Part shown: piece by piece, positions 1 to 9,657 of the stretch | How the letters are laid out: the number at the start of each line of letters is the position of its first letter | Position numbering within the stretch: the stretch's first letter is position 1 | Assembly: GCF_002368335.1 (NCBI RefSeq) | Contig: NZ_AP018288.1 | Span: forward strand, 8,326,739 to 8,390,738 | Direction of reading: 5' to 3' | From: Nostoc sp. NIES-4103 | GTDB taxonomy: Bacteria; Cyanobacteriota; Cyanobacteriia; Cyanobacteriales; Nostocaceae | Length of the DNA stretch: 64,000 nt | The notes under the pieces: generated by a model | The model's input: only the letters and a program-made list of their open reading frames with translations | Told to the model about the DNA's origin: nothing | Databases searched by the model: none | Program-made: the position numbers and the translations under genes

Positions 1-3000
1 CTATAGCTTGTAGTAGTGTCTGGAAATGTCCCAGCATCCGATGGATAGTATCGGCGTTAAACAGATCTGTATTGTACTCTAAAGTTGCAACTAATCCCTG
101 TTCTCTGTCTTCCATGAACAGAGTTAAATCAAACTTAGCCGAAGCATTATCACCTTCAGTAAAAGTTAGAGAAATATCTGATAACTGTGGCGTGGGAATT
201 GGCACATTTTGAAGAACAAACATCACCTGAAATAGTGGGTTGTGGCTGAGATCGCGTTCAGGCTGTAGTTCTTCTACTAATTTATCGAAAGGTAAGTCTT
301 GATGAATGTAAGCTTCTAAAGCTGTAGATTTTACTCGCGCAAGTAATTCCCTAAAACTAGGTTCCTGAGATAAATCAGTACGCAAGACTAAAACATTGAC
401 AAATAACCCTATTAATGATTCAACTTCCACAGAGTTGCGGTTAGCAACTGGCGAACCCACCAAAATATCTGTTTGTCCTGTGTAGCGATACAGCAAGGTT
501 TTGAACGCTGCTAACAGAGTCATAAATAAAGTTGCGCCTTCAGTATGACTTAGTTGCTTTAACGCTTCTGTGAGGTTGTTGGGTAAGGATAGTTGAACTT
601 TAGCACCATTGAAGGTTTGTATAGGCGATCGCGGATAGTCGCAAGGTAAATCCAATATAGGCAGCTTACCACCTAATCGCTGTTTCCAGTATGTAAGTAA
701 ATTGTCAATGCGTTGTGGATGTAAGTACTTTCGTTGCCAATAGGCAAAATCTGCATATTGAATGGGCAGTTTTGGTAGTGGAGAAGGTTTCTGGTTGGCG
801 AATGCTTCATATAGTGCTGCCAATTCTCCAATGACTACCCCAACAGACCAACCATCTGCAATGATATGGTGGAAGGTAAGCAGCAACTTATATTCATTAT
901 TTGTCAAGTGTAGTAGTAAACCACGCAACAGAGGTTGAGAGGACAAGTCAAATTGATGTTGAGCTAACTCTTTTGTTAGACCTTCTACAGCAACTGTAGT
1001 ATTATCTGCTGACAACTCTCGCAAATCTTCTATCGGCAAGCTGAAGTTAACAGTCGGATGAATCACTTGCACAGGTTGGCTATCAACTAATACAAACTTC
1101 GTTCGTAAGATTTCGTGCCGTTGGATAATGGCGTTAATACTTTGTGTCAGTGCAGCTATGTTTAGCTGTCCCGTTAAATTAATGACAATAGGAATGTTAT
1201 AAGCAAAAGTCTCAGGTGCTAACTGATGAATAAACCACAGTCCCTGCTGTGAAAAAGATAAAGGATGATAGTCTGTACTTTTCTCAATTTGAGCCAAAGT
1301 TACTACTGACACATCACCTAAAGTAATTTCTGCCAGTATTTTTGTTGCCAATCCTTGAATACTCAAACCTTCAAAAAAGTCTGCTACGGATACAGCAACT
1401 TCTAGGGAATTTTCAATCCGATTTTTTAATTCAAAAACTCTTAAAGAATCAAGTCCCAAGCTGCTTAAAGGCTGCTTGATATCGATTTGCGAGGGTGTTA
1501 TTTTCAATACTCGCGCGACTTGCTCAAGTAAATATGACTCTAACAATGGTTGAGAATTGTGTGGAGTCAGTGACAAGATAGTTGCACGATTGATCTGAAA
1601 ATTATTTTCGGTTTCTACAAAATTAATACCTTCAGTAATACTGCTATTTATTATCTCTAATTCCCCAGCCAAAAACTCAGCTTTCGTTGCACGACGTTGA
1701 ATCTTTCCACTAGAAGTTTTGGGAATAGTACCTGGTTTAATTAGAATCACCCCATAAACTTGTACTTCATGCTCTTGTGATATTGCTTGACGAATTGTAG
1801 CTGTCACTTCTTCTAAATTCGGTTTGGCGCGAAACTCTAATTCTTGCACCACTATCAATTGTTCTTGATGATCAACTTCTATACAGAAGGCTGCATTACT
1901 TCCACTACGCAATGATGGATGAGAGCGTTCTGTGGTGAGTTCAATATCTTGCGGATAAAGGTTGCGACCACGAATAATAATTAAATCTTTGGCTCTACCT
2001 GTGATAAAGACTTCTCCATTGTCTAAAAAGCCTAAGTCACCTGTGCGTAAAAAAGGCCCTTCTTTTGTGTCTTGCAAAAAGGCTTGGAAAGTTTGTTCTG
2101 TTTCTGTTTGGCGATTCCAATAACCTTTGCCAACACTGGGGCCAGATACCCAAATTTCCCCTATTTCTTGATTCTGACAGCGAGTTAAGGTTTGTGGGTT
2201 GACAACTACAACCTGCTGTTGTGGGACGCTGCGACCACAGCTAACTAAGGCTATTGAATTATCATTGTGAGTAACAGACTCAATTACATTATTGCGTTCT
2301 ATAGCGCTTTTATCTATATACTTGCTTCTTACTAACGCAGACTTGACGCTACCAGATACCATCAAAGTAGCTTCTGCCATACCATAACAAGGATAAAAAG
2401 CTTCTGGACGAAAACCGCATTCAGCGAAAGTGGCTGCAAACTTCTCTAGAGTCTCATGACGAATTGGTTCCGCACCATTAAAAGCTACACTCCAACTGCT
2501 TAAATCCAAGGTTGAGCGTTGTTCAGGGGTTATTTTTTCAATACATAATTCGTAAGCAAAGTTAGGAGCGCCGCTAGTAGTTCCTCTGTAATGAGAAATT
2601 GCCTGTAACCAACGGTAAGGACGTTGCAGAAAAGCTGCTGGCGGCATCATGATACAAGGAAAACCACCATACAGAGGTTGCAGTACACCGCCAATTAGCC
2701 CCATATCATGATAGACAGGCAGCCAAGTGACAAACTTACTACTAGAGGTATGTTCCATATACTGGCGCGTCACCTCAGCATTGTGTAGCAAGTTGCCATG
2801 AGTGAGCATGACACCTTTGGGTGTGCCAGTAGAACCAGAAGTGTATTGTAAAAATGCCAGAGTATCTATATTAATAAAAGGCTCACACCAAGTTTCTTCT
2901 ATACCTGGTGTGAGGTTGTCGGTAGTTAGCCAGTGAATATTATCTGTATCAAATTTATCGGCAAGCAAAGACTGCAACTGAGCCAGAATTGCCGTTGTTG

Positions 3001-3379
3001 TCAGGATGACTGCTGTTTGTGCATCTTGTAAAATTGCCAAGATTCTGGGGGTGTTACGCTTATTACGTGGCGGATAAGCTGGGACTGCTACCACGCCTGC
3101 ATATAGACAGCCAAAAAAGGCTGGTAAGTAATCGATTCCTGGTGGATAAAGCAATAACGCACGCTCACCGCTTAAACCTAATGTTTGCAGTTGAGATGCG
3201 ATCGCTCTACTTTGCCGATCTAACTCTTGATAAGTTAAAGTCGCTGCTTGCGTTTCGCCATCAAAAAGAAAGGTAAAAGCCTCAGTATTTGCTTGTTCTA
3301 TAGACCTGTAACGCAGCAGTTCCACCACGGTCGAACACTTACAGACCACTTCTTCCAAATCATTGACATGTTGAGTCAT
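1..3379 (-). CDS. NRPS loading/first module: fatty-acyl-AMP ligase, carrier protein, condensation domain (partial)
   Basis: This reverse gene runs off the left edge; about 1126 N-terminal residues are visible. Residues 1-590 are a fatty-acyl-AMP ligase: the adenylate-forming signature YTSGSTGTPKGVMLTHGNL is near residue 175, and TGDLGFLDNGEVFITGRAKD and a PKTSSGKIQRR tail follow. A carrier domain comes next, with the phosphopantetheine serine in LGLDSLR near residue 640. A condensation domain then begins near residue 690, with FSQQGLWFIHQL and the catalytic HHIIADG near residue 838. Such proteins activate a fatty acid, load it on the carrier and acylate the first amino acid of a lipopeptide. 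The start ATG at 3379 is followed directly by typical FAAL N-terminal sequence. The neighbouring siderophore receptor, transporter and reductase suggest an acylated siderophore as product (inference). The other modules lie outside the window. Confidence 0.93.
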   Translation of the reverse strand, partial: MTQHVNDLEEVVCKCSTVVELLRYRSIEQANTEAFTFLFDGETQAATLTYQELDRQSRAIASQLQTLGLSGERALLLYPPGIDYLPAFFGCLYAGVVAVPAYPPRNKRNTPRILAILQDAQTAVILTTTAILAQLQSLLADKFDTDNIHWLTTDNLTPGIEETWCEPFINIDTLAFLQYTSGSTGTPKGVMLTHGNLLHNAEVTRQYMEHTSSSKFVTWLPVYHDMGLIGGVLQPLYGGFPCIMMPPAAFLQRPYRWLQAISHYRGTTSGAPNFAYELCIEKITPEQRSTLDLSSWSVAFNGAEPIRHETLEKFAATFAECGFRPEAFYPCYGMAEATLMVSGSVKSALVRSKYIDKSAIERNNVIESVTHNDNSIALVSCGRSVPQQQVVVVNPQTLTRCQNQEIGEIWVSGPSVGKGYWNRQTETEQTFQAFLQDTKEGPFLRTGDLGFLDNGEVFITGRAKDLIIIRGRNLYPQDIELTTERSHPSLRSGSNAAFCIEVDHQEQLIVVQELEFRAKPNLEEVTATIRQAISQEHEVQVYGVILIKPGTIPKTSSGKIQRRATKAEFLAGELEIINSSITEGINFVETENNFQINRATILSLTPHNSQPLLESYLLEQVARVLKITPSQIDIKQPLSSLGLDSLRVFELKNRIENSLEVAVSVADFFEGLSIQGLATKILAEITLGDVSVVTLAQIEKSTDYHPLSFSQQGLWFIHQLAPETFAYNIPIVINLTGQLNIAALTQSINAIIQRHEILRTKFVLVDSQPVQVIHPTVNFSLPIEDLRELSADNTTVAVEGLTKELAQHQFDLSSQPLLRGLLLHLTNNEYKLLLTFHHIIADGWSVGVVIGELAALYEAFANQKPSPLPKLPIQYADFAYWQRKYLHPQRIDNLLTYWKQRLGGKLPILDLPCDYPRSPIQTFNGAKVQLSLPNNLTEALKQLSHTEGATLFMTLLAAFKTLLYRYTGQTDILVGSPVANRNSVEVESLIGLFVNVLVLRTDLSQEPSFRELLARVKSTALEAYIHQDLPFDKLVEELQPERDLSHNPLFQVMFVLQNVPIPTPQLSDISLTFTEGDNASAKFDLTLFMEDREQGLVATLEYNTDLFNADTIHRMLGHFQTLLQAI

Positions 3380-3845
3380 TGCACTTTCAAAGCCCTGATG
3401 CACAGAACGACTTCTTAGAACTATCTAGCAATAGTAGGGTTGTTTGTTGAAAGCGATCGCACGCAAATATGCCGTCCCATCGGTATCGCGTTGATCTTTG
3501 GCTTTGAACAAGACTAATCATTTTATTGCTAGTAATTTTTAATTATTCCGTAGCATAAAACAACTGAACACAGATAGCAAGCACCTATTAATCTTCATCA
3601 AGAAGACTTATCATGCTTTCACCACAATATACATATGAGTATGCAGCAAATATACATCTAGGGGAGGATGACAAACTTTCATTTTTTTAAAATTCAGTTT
3701 AAACAATACTAATCCAATGTGGCAAAATGACTGTTATACAAGAGTTTCATTACACAACGGTAGCTAGCCACCTGATAAGTGCAAGTTTCAATAAATACTT
3801 GCTTGCACAAGAACTTTATGATAACGTTTCCTAATAGTTTAGGAA

Positions 3846-3870
3846 TTAGATGCAAATGATTTGCATCTAA
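3846..3870. promoter_or_regulatory. 25-bp perfect palindrome in the divergent NRPS/TonB-receptor promoter region
   Basis: The arms TTAGATGCAAAT and ATTTGCATCTAA flank a single central G, with no mismatch over 25 bp. The site lies about 470 bp upstream of the NRPS start and 164 bp upstream of the chosen receptor start, in the 3380-4033 intergenic region. Size and symmetry fit a dimeric regulator. The core AAATGATTT resembles part of a Fur box (AATGATAAT-type hexamers), and iron control would suit the neighbours, but the identity of the regulator is inference. Confidence 0.55.
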
Positions 3871-4033
3871 CTCTTGAGAAATTCTATAGATATGATGCTA
3901 AAGATTATTGCTAAAATATCGCGTCATTTATATAGACGTGAAGTTTTTGAGTGGTGTAGAGATGAGTATCAAGATGCAAGAGCCGTTAGTTAAAAGCTTG
4001 TTATATAAAGGTTTAGTTTCAGGAGCAGTACGA

Positions 4034-6730
4034 ATGAAGTCTGGATTGATCAGTGATATACGTTCGGTAGGATTGGCACTAGCGGTAATTAGCAGCTTGA
4101 TACAACCATCTCATGCAGGAACGCAGACAGCAGAAGTATCCACTATTGATAGCCAGAAATCTCGCTCTACCAATGCAACACAATTACTCGTACAAAACAG
4201 CGTTACTTCAGTTACTAAAGTTACGGGTATTAAAATCAATTCTACAGATAAAGGCATCGAAGTTATTTTAGAAACTGCCAACGCAGAAGCGCTCAAACCA
4301 CTAAATAATAATCAAGGCAACAGTTTTATAGCGGATATACCTAATGCAGTGTTAGCACTGCCCAACGGTGCTAATTTTACCCAAAATAATCCGGTACCAG
4401 GGATTGTATCTGTCAGCGTCACTCAAGCTGATGTCAATACTGTTCGAGTCACAGTCACGGGTGAGGGAGGTTTACCAACAGCAGAGTTATTTGATAGTGA
4501 TGAAGGTCTAATTTTTGAACTTGCACCCGTTGCTTCAGCCACACAGCCAGCAGAACAGCCAACGAGTGAAACACCACCATCACAGCCAGCAGAACAGCCG
4601 ACGAGTGAAACACCGTCAGAACAACCAACTGCACAGAGTGAAACACCACCATCACAGCCAGCAGAACAGCCAACGAGTGAAACACCAACAGAACAACCAA
4701 CTGCACAGAGTGATGAACCAATTGAATTGTTAGTGACAGGTGAACAAGACAGCTATCTTGTACCTACAGCCAGTACTGCAACTAAAACAGACACACTTTT
4801 GCGTGATGTACCCCAAGCAATTCAAGTGATTCCTCAACAAGTACTGCAAGACCAACAAGTCAGTCGTTTGAACGAAGCTTTACAAAATGCACCAGGTGTT
4901 ATAGCTAATAACTCAGAACGTTCTGCTTTTGAAGGATTTACCATTCGTGGTTTTAGTAACCGCAACATCATCCGCAATGGTCTGAGAGACGACACTAATA
5001 TTACGACTAACGTCAACATTGAGAATATCGAACAGATAGAAGTTTTGCGAGGGCCAGCCTCAGTTCTATTTGGACAAGGGGGCGCTGGAGGTACGATTAA
5101 TATCGTCACGAAAAAACCTCTAAGCACTCCTTTTTATGCCATTGAGGGAACCATCGGTAGTTTTGACACCTATGGCGGCTCTATAGATCTTACAGGGCCG
5201 TTAAATGATGACAGAACTTTTCTATATCGGTTAATTGCATCTGCATCCACGACAGATACATTTGTCGATTTTTTTGAAAGAGAGCGTTATTCGGTTGCTC
5301 CTAGTTTCACTTGGCTGATGAGTAAGAACACTCAATTAACCGTAGAAACTGAGTATTCAGACCAAAAACAACCCAACGACCGAGGTTTACCTGCTGTAGG
5401 TACAGTCTTACCTAACCCCAACGGTGAAATACCAATCAATCGTTTTATTGGCGAACCTTTTTCTGATATCGACAAAAACAATCGTCAATCTCTGCGGATT
5501 GGTTACAATTTTGAGCATCGTTTTAGTGAAAATTGGCAACTCCGCAATAACTTTAATTTTTCCTACCTGAGTGTGGCACAAAATTCTTTGTTCCCAACAG
5601 GACTTTTAGACGATAATCGCACCCTTGAACGAGGTTTATTTATCTCTAAATTTGCCGAACAAACCTACAGCTTAGATACAAATGTTGTAGGTAATTTCAA
5701 AACAGGCAGCATTGATCACAAAATCTTATTTGGGATCGACTTGTCGAGGCAACTTTCTTATTATGAAGGAAGAAATTTCTTGCAAGAACTTGACCCCATA
5801 GATATTTTTAATCCCATTTATCGGCGTGAAAGTGCTGGTGCAATTATTGAGGAATTTCCTGATACACCTACAATATCTCAAGGTTTAGGATTTTATCTAC
5901 AAGACCAGATTGCCTTCTCAGAAAACTTGAAATTGGTTCTAGGTGGAAGATTTGATATTGTCACGCAGGAATTAGAAGATTCTCAAGGACAAACAAGTAA
6001 TTTTCAACAAGATGAAGCATTTAGTCCTCGTGTTGGTATTGTCTATCAACCGAGCCAAACTGTTTCTGTTTATGCTAACTATAGCCGTTCATTTGAACAG
6101 GTTACAGGAACAAGTTTCGACGACAGACTATTTGAACCAGAACGGGGAACTCAGTATGAAGTCGGGATGAAAGTAGATTGGACAAATAATCTTTCTTCAA
6201 CCTTAGCTTTATATCAAATCACACGCTCCAATGTTCTTACTACTGATTTTAGAGACCCAAGTGGTAATTCTTCTATCCAGACAGGAGAACAAAGAAGTCG
6301 GGGTATTGAATTAGATATAACAGGTGAAATTGCACCAGGATGGAAGATTATTGGTGGCTATGCTTACACCGATGCACGAGTCACTGAAGACAATAATATT
6401 CCTGAAGGAAATCGCATCAACAATGTGCCAGAACACGCTTTTAGTTTGTGGAGTACCTACGAAATTCAAAAAGGTAATTTGCAAGGCTTAGGATTTGGCT
6501 TAGGGCTTTTTTATGTAGGAGAAAGAGAAGCAGATTTAGAAAATAGCTTTAGTTTGCCAAGTTATGTACGCACTGATGCAGCTTTATTTTACCGCCGAAA
6601 TAACTTCCGAGCCGCTCTGAATGTGCAAAACTTGTTTGACAATGAATATTTTGAAACTGCTGAAAGCGACCTGCGCGTTTTTCCTGGCGCACCGCGCACT
6701 GTAAAATTTACATTGGGTTGGCAATTGTAA
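4034..6730 (+). CDS. TonB-dependent siderophore receptor with N-terminal AMIN domain
   Basis: Outer-membrane receptor that imports ferric siderophore using TonB energy. I place the start at ATG 4034: AGGAG sits 8 nt upstream (4021-4025) and the product opens with a signal peptide (GLALAVISSLI then QPSHAG). In-frame ATGs at 3962 and 3974 would give up to 24 extra residues. An AMIN domain (peptidoglycan/envelope-binding, usual in cyanobacterial receptors) covers about residues 62-166. A Pro/Glu/Thr/Ser-rich repeat linker and a TonB-box-like EPIELLVTG follow. Then come the plug domain (RDVPQAIQVIPQQVL, QIEVLRGPASVLFGQGGAGG) and a 22-strand-type beta barrel ending in RTVKFTLGWQL. About 898 residues, normal for the family. 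It is divergent from the NRPS gene and shares its palindromic upstream region. Confidence 0.93.
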   Translation: MKSGLISDIRSVGLALAVISSLIQPSHAGTQTAEVSTIDSQKSRSTNATQLLVQNSVTSVTKVTGIKINSTDKGIEVILETANAEALKPLNNNQGNSFIADIPNAVLALPNGANFTQNNPVPGIVSVSVTQADVNTVRVTVTGEGGLPTAELFDSDEGLIFELAPVASATQPAEQPTSETPPSQPAEQPTSETPSEQPTAQSETPPSQPAEQPTSETPTEQPTAQSDEPIELLVTGEQDSYLVPTASTATKTDTLLRDVPQAIQVIPQQVLQDQQVSRLNEALQNAPGVIANNSERSAFEGFTIRGFSNRNIIRNGLRDDTNITTNVNIENIEQIEVLRGPASVLFGQGGAGGTINIVTKKPLSTPFYAIEGTIGSFDTYGGSIDLTGPLNDDRTFLYRLIASASTTDTFVDFFERERYSVAPSFTWLMSKNTQLTVETEYSDQKQPNDRGLPAVGTVLPNPNGEIPINRFIGEPFSDIDKNNRQSLRIGYNFEHRFSENWQLRNNFNFSYLSVAQNSLFPTGLLDDNRTLERGLFISKFAEQTYSLDTNVVGNFKTGSIDHKILFGIDLSRQLSYYEGRNFLQELDPIDIFNPIYRRESAGAIIEEFPDTPTISQGLGFYLQDQIAFSENLKLVLGGRFDIVTQELEDSQGQTSNFQQDEAFSPRVGIVYQPSQTVSVYANYSRSFEQVTGTSFDDRLFEPERGTQYEVGMKVDWTNNLSSTLALYQITRSNVLTTDFRDPSGNSSIQTGEQRSRGIELDITGEIAPGWKIIGGYAYTDARVTEDNNIPEGNRINNVPEHAFSLWSTYEIQKGNLQGLGFGLGLFYVGEREADLENSFSLPSYVRTDAALFYRRNNFRAALNVQNLFDNEYFETAESDLRVFPGAPRTVKFTLGWQL
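4544..4713 (+). repeat. In-frame tandem repeat encoding the Pro/Glu/Thr linker of the TonB receptor
   Basis: About 3 imperfect copies of a unit coding for QPAEQPTSETPPS, some extended by EQPTAQSE. The copies are almost identical at DNA level, which suggests recent unit duplication. The repeat joins the AMIN domain to the TonB box and probably sets the periplasmic reach of the receptor. Confidence 0.8.
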
Positions 6731-6766
6731 GTAGGTCGGCGCAAATAAAGCTAACCCCTAAAGGTC

Positions 6767-6796
6767 GTCATTTGTCATTTGTCATTTGTCATTGGT
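6767..6796. repeat. Short tandem heptamer repeat (GTCATTT)
   Basis: Four consecutive copies of GTCATTT/GTCATTG directly after the receptor gene. This is a typical cyanobacterial short tandemly repeated sequence; its reverse complement recurs near 62517-62535. Confidence 0.8.
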
Positions 6797-6814
6797 GAGG
6801 GTTTCAAGTTTTGT

Positions 6815-7030
6815 AGTGGCGTGTCAAGGCTAAAATGATGCAATAGATTTTTGAGATAATTGAAATAAATCAATGTTTTCTAATTTTTCCTAATGCACAA
6901 ATTTAGGCTTGACACGCTAGTAGTGGCGTGACAAGACTAAAATGGTGGATTAACGAACCACAGAGGCGCAGAGAACACAGAGATAAAAAAAGAATTTTAT
7001 TGCACAACTTTAGTCTTGCCACGCCAGTAG
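6815..7030. repeat. Two adjacent MITE-like inverted-repeat elements
   Basis: Two consecutive units of about 109 bp (6815-6923 and 6921-7030) each start with TAGTGGCGTG(T/A)CAAG(G/A)CTAAAAT and end with its imperfect reverse complement, for example TTTAGTCTTGCCACGCCAGTA. The termini are related but the interiors differ. No transposase is present, so these look like non-autonomous elements inserted side by side between the receptor and the MFS gene. Confidence 0.65.
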
Positions 7031-7061
7031 GGTGCGTTATGGACTCTTGTCCTAACGCACC
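7031..7061. terminator. Hairpin between convergent receptor and MFS genes
   Basis: GGTGCGTTA pairs with TAACGCACC across a 13-nt loop. It is placed between two converging genes, so it could stop transcription from both sides. There is no clear U-tract. The same stem sequence appears at 22871-22894 between another convergent pair. Confidence 0.45.
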
Positions 7062-7136
7062 GCTAGACAAATGTAATATCATTTCTAAAAATATTTACAA
7101 CACATAAATTGGCTCTTTGGGGCGTACAACAGAGTA

Positions 7137-8459
7137 CTAGTTATACTCTGCATCATGGTCTGGCACAATAATTTCTACATCCCGCAGCACGCGTACAGAA
7201 AACCCAAGCAAACCAACTAGTAACATCCACACAGCACAAATCACATATAAAAGGGCTATCCCTGCACCAGTACCAGTTCCAAATAATCCTCCAAATATAC
7301 CAACCAGAACACCGCCTGATTGCAACCCAGGTGTAAAAACACCATCTGCTAATGGCCCTGCTATTAAGTAGCCTACCGCAGAAGCTATCTGCAAAAGTAG
7401 CGATCGCGCTGCAAAAACTCTCCCTTGCACATTAGGAGGTACTTTAGCTAACCAAATAGCAGTATCTGAACTTCCATTTAAAGGAAAACTGAAAGATGAG
7501 CAAAATTGTGCAGGAATCCAAACCCAAAGTGTTCTGCCCAAACCAAAGATAGTTTTACTTAAACCTGCACATATCATCCCCAACAAAACACCTTTAATTT
7601 TTCGTCTAAAACCGCCCCAAGTGCTAATAATTAAGACTCCCATTATACCGCCAAAACCAGCAGCAGAAGCCAAACTACCTAGCACTAAGGTATTATTATT
7701 TGTTCTTGACAGAATCATCGGTGAGTATAAGGAATTACCAAGATCATGGGGAAGCCAAAATAATAAATTAACTATTAACAGTGCCAGTAAGCTTTTTTGC
7801 TTATTAATGTAGCGCCAACCTAATCCCAAATCTCGCCAAATATTAGCTACGTTTTCATGTGCTGTTGCTGGTAATAGTTGAGGAATATTTACTAGCAATA
7901 AGCTACCAATTGCGATAGTAAAAGTAAATATATCAATTAACCAAATTCCTAAAAAACCAATGATTGTATAAAGATATCCAGCCAACGCAGGTGCGATTAT
8001 ATTGCTTCCGTAACTAGACAAAAATTCTAGGCTACTAGCGCGAGTATAGTGTTTTTTAGGAATCATCAGCGATACTGATGACGAATATGCCAATGACTGA
8101 AATTGATTGAAAGTTCCGACAATAGCACCTGTAAGGTAAAAGTGCCAAATTTGTAAATGATTGCTGAGATAAAGCAATATAATAATAATAGTAGTACAAA
8201 CTGCTACAGTGTCACCTACCATCATTAGTAATTTCCGGTTAAAGCGGTCTACAATAACACCACTGATCGGGGTAATAATAATACTAGGAAGTAAACTAAA
8301 AAATCCCACTAAAGCGAGAGTAGTTGCTTTACCTGTAATTTCCCATGCCCAAATTTCAATTGCAAAACTGGTCATGCTGCTACCAATAGTAGACACTAAC
8401 TGACCAAGCCAGACGGTGATAAAATTACGCATACTGGCAGAGTTTGGTTGTTGTGGCAT
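7137..8459 (-). CDS. MFS transporter, EntS-like (probable siderophore exporter)
   Basis: 440-residue multi-pass membrane protein of the major facilitator superfamily with about 12 predicted hydrophobic segments. The loop 2-3 signature GVIVDRFNRK is at residues 67-76. The overall look matches the EntS/MFS_3 group that exports siderophores. It is the last gene of the reverse iron-uptake operon, 282 bp after the reductase gene, a gap filled with repeats. Export of the product of the neighbouring NRPS is the natural role (inference from context); macrolide-type drug efflux is the family alternative. Confidence 0.85.
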   Translation of the reverse strand: MPQQPNSASMRNFITVWLGQLVSTIGSSMTSFAIEIWAWEITGKATTLALVGFFSLLPSIIITPISGVIVDRFNRKLLMMVGDTVAVCTTIIIILLYLSNHLQIWHFYLTGAIVGTFNQFQSLAYSSSVSLMIPKKHYTRASSLEFLSSYGSNIIAPALAGYLYTIIGFLGIWLIDIFTFTIAIGSLLLVNIPQLLPATAHENVANIWRDLGLGWRYINKQKSLLALLIVNLLFWLPHDLGNSLYSPMILSRTNNNTLVLGSLASAAGFGGIMGVLIISTWGGFRRKIKGVLLGMICAGLSKTIFGLGRTLWVWIPAQFCSSFSFPLNGSSDTAIWLAKVPPNVQGRVFAARSLLLQIASAVGYLIAGPLADGVFTPGLQSGGVLVGIFGGLFGTGTGAGIALLYVICAVWMLLVGLLGFSVRVLRDVEIIVPDHDAEYN

Positions 8460-8539
8460 TTGTAAGATTCTTGCAATAGTTAGATTTGTGTGATGTTATA
8501 TCAAGTTCGGCTAATTACTTACGATATAGTTGGTTTCCC

Positions 8540-8682
8540 TGGTAATAGGTAATGGGTGATGGGTGATGGGTAGTGGGTGAGATGTGATAACTAATAGTAG
8601 AATCAAATTCTCAATTACCAATTCCCCTTCGGGTTCGCCAGTCGCTCATGGGGGAGACCCCCAAGACCGCGCTGGCTCACCA
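8540..8682. repeat. Heptamer-type repeats and a dispersed palindromic repeat
   Basis: GGTGATG/GGTAGTG units (8547-8582) are followed by a block from CCCCTTCGGGTTCGCCAGTC to GCGCTGGCTCACC (8623-8682). The same block lies in the opposite orientation, with extra internal sequence, at 20878-21015. It is an interspersed repeat of this genome that separates the MFS and reductase genes. Confidence 0.7.
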
Positions 8683-8741
8683 ATTACCAATTCCCAATTC
8701 CCAACCCCCACGATATGATAAGTGTTTAAACGAACTTGATG

Positions 8742-9620
8742 TCAGCTATCTTCAGCTAAATCTTTTTTGATGAGTGCAATTCGTTCCTGCGGTTCTATCA
8801 AAGGACAGTTAGAACACTTTTCATCGTATGGAGGAATGAAAGCATATAAGCAGCAAGTAAGTCGAACTGTGACTTGGGTAGGTAAGCCTGGTTCGTTGAG
8901 TTGTTCGGTGCGTACTAAATTATAAAGGGGATTGCGACCCGGCATTACTGAACTGTAAGGTTGTTCATACAAGACTGAATAATCTGTTTGTATTGTTTCT
9001 GGGCTAGTGCATTTGCTAAGTTCGGCAAATTGTCCTTCAGAGGCGTTAACGGCATTGCCCCACATAGTTTTTTTGGAGAGTTTGGTTAAACTATAAACGC
9101 GGTCAATCATTAGTGCTAAATTTTGTTGGAACAAGCCAGTGAATACGGCTTGGTGTAAAGCGTCAACGCTGTTTACTATTTTTCCTGGATAGTCTTTGGG
9201 GATTGGCAGAGGCGATCGCTTAGGATAAATTACAGTACGGCTGAGGTCGTGAAACCATAGCGCCTTGGGTTGACCGTTTTCCACAACAAAACTGACATTC
9301 TCAAGCCCAGCATCAAGCCCGACACCAGCCCAAGTCATCAAAGCTAAAACACCCGGTAGTGTTGTCCAACTATAAACTTTGTTCCAAATGGATGCAGCAA
9401 TGCGAATATCTTGGGTTTTTTCATATTCAGACCTAGCTTTAATCACAGATATAAGTCTTTCTGGTTGTAAGTAATCAACAAGTGTAATGACATCAGCCCC
9501 ATCAGGAGGCTGAGTCAAGATTATGCAATCAGTGTAAAAACTATCTAAAGTAAGTTGAGCTTGTTTAAATATTTCTTCTAAAAAGTTAAACACTGACTGA
9601 GAAATTAGTTGTTGTTGCAT
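8742..9620 (-). CDS. FhuF-like siderophore-iron reductase
   Basis: 292 residues. The C-terminus carries the four-cysteine signature expected for a FhuF-type [2Fe-2S] cluster: Cys256-Cys257, then Cys269 and Cys272 in KCSNCPL. The first Cys pair sits in RLTCCLYAF. FhuF proteins reduce ferric siderophore in the cytoplasm so that iron is released. The gene lies in the reverse operon 37 bp after the binding-protein gene, exactly where such a reductase would act on imported siderophore. The long N-terminal part has no other obvious motif. The start ATG at 9620 gives a sensible N-terminus. Confidence 0.85.
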   Translation of the reverse strand: MQQQLISQSVFNFLEEIFKQAQLTLDSFYTDCIILTQPPDGADVITLVDYLQPERLISVIKARSEYEKTQDIRIAASIWNKVYSWTTLPGVLALMTWAGVGLDAGLENVSFVVENGQPKALWFHDLSRTVIYPKRSPLPIPKDYPGKIVNSVDALHQAVFTGLFQQNLALMIDRVYSLTKLSKKTMWGNAVNASEGQFAELSKCTSPETIQTDYSVLYEQPYSSVMPGRNPLYNLVRTEQLNEPGLPTQVTVRLTCCLYAFIPPYDEKCSNCPLIEPQERIALIKKDLAEDS

Positions 9621-9657
9621 CTATAAGCTTCCTGTGTACCTCAAAGTCGATATTCTT

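Noticed and set aside
4515..4733. His/Gln-rich and Val/Leu-rich frames inside the TonB receptor gene
   Set aside because: They are alternate-frame readings of the PET-linker repeat.
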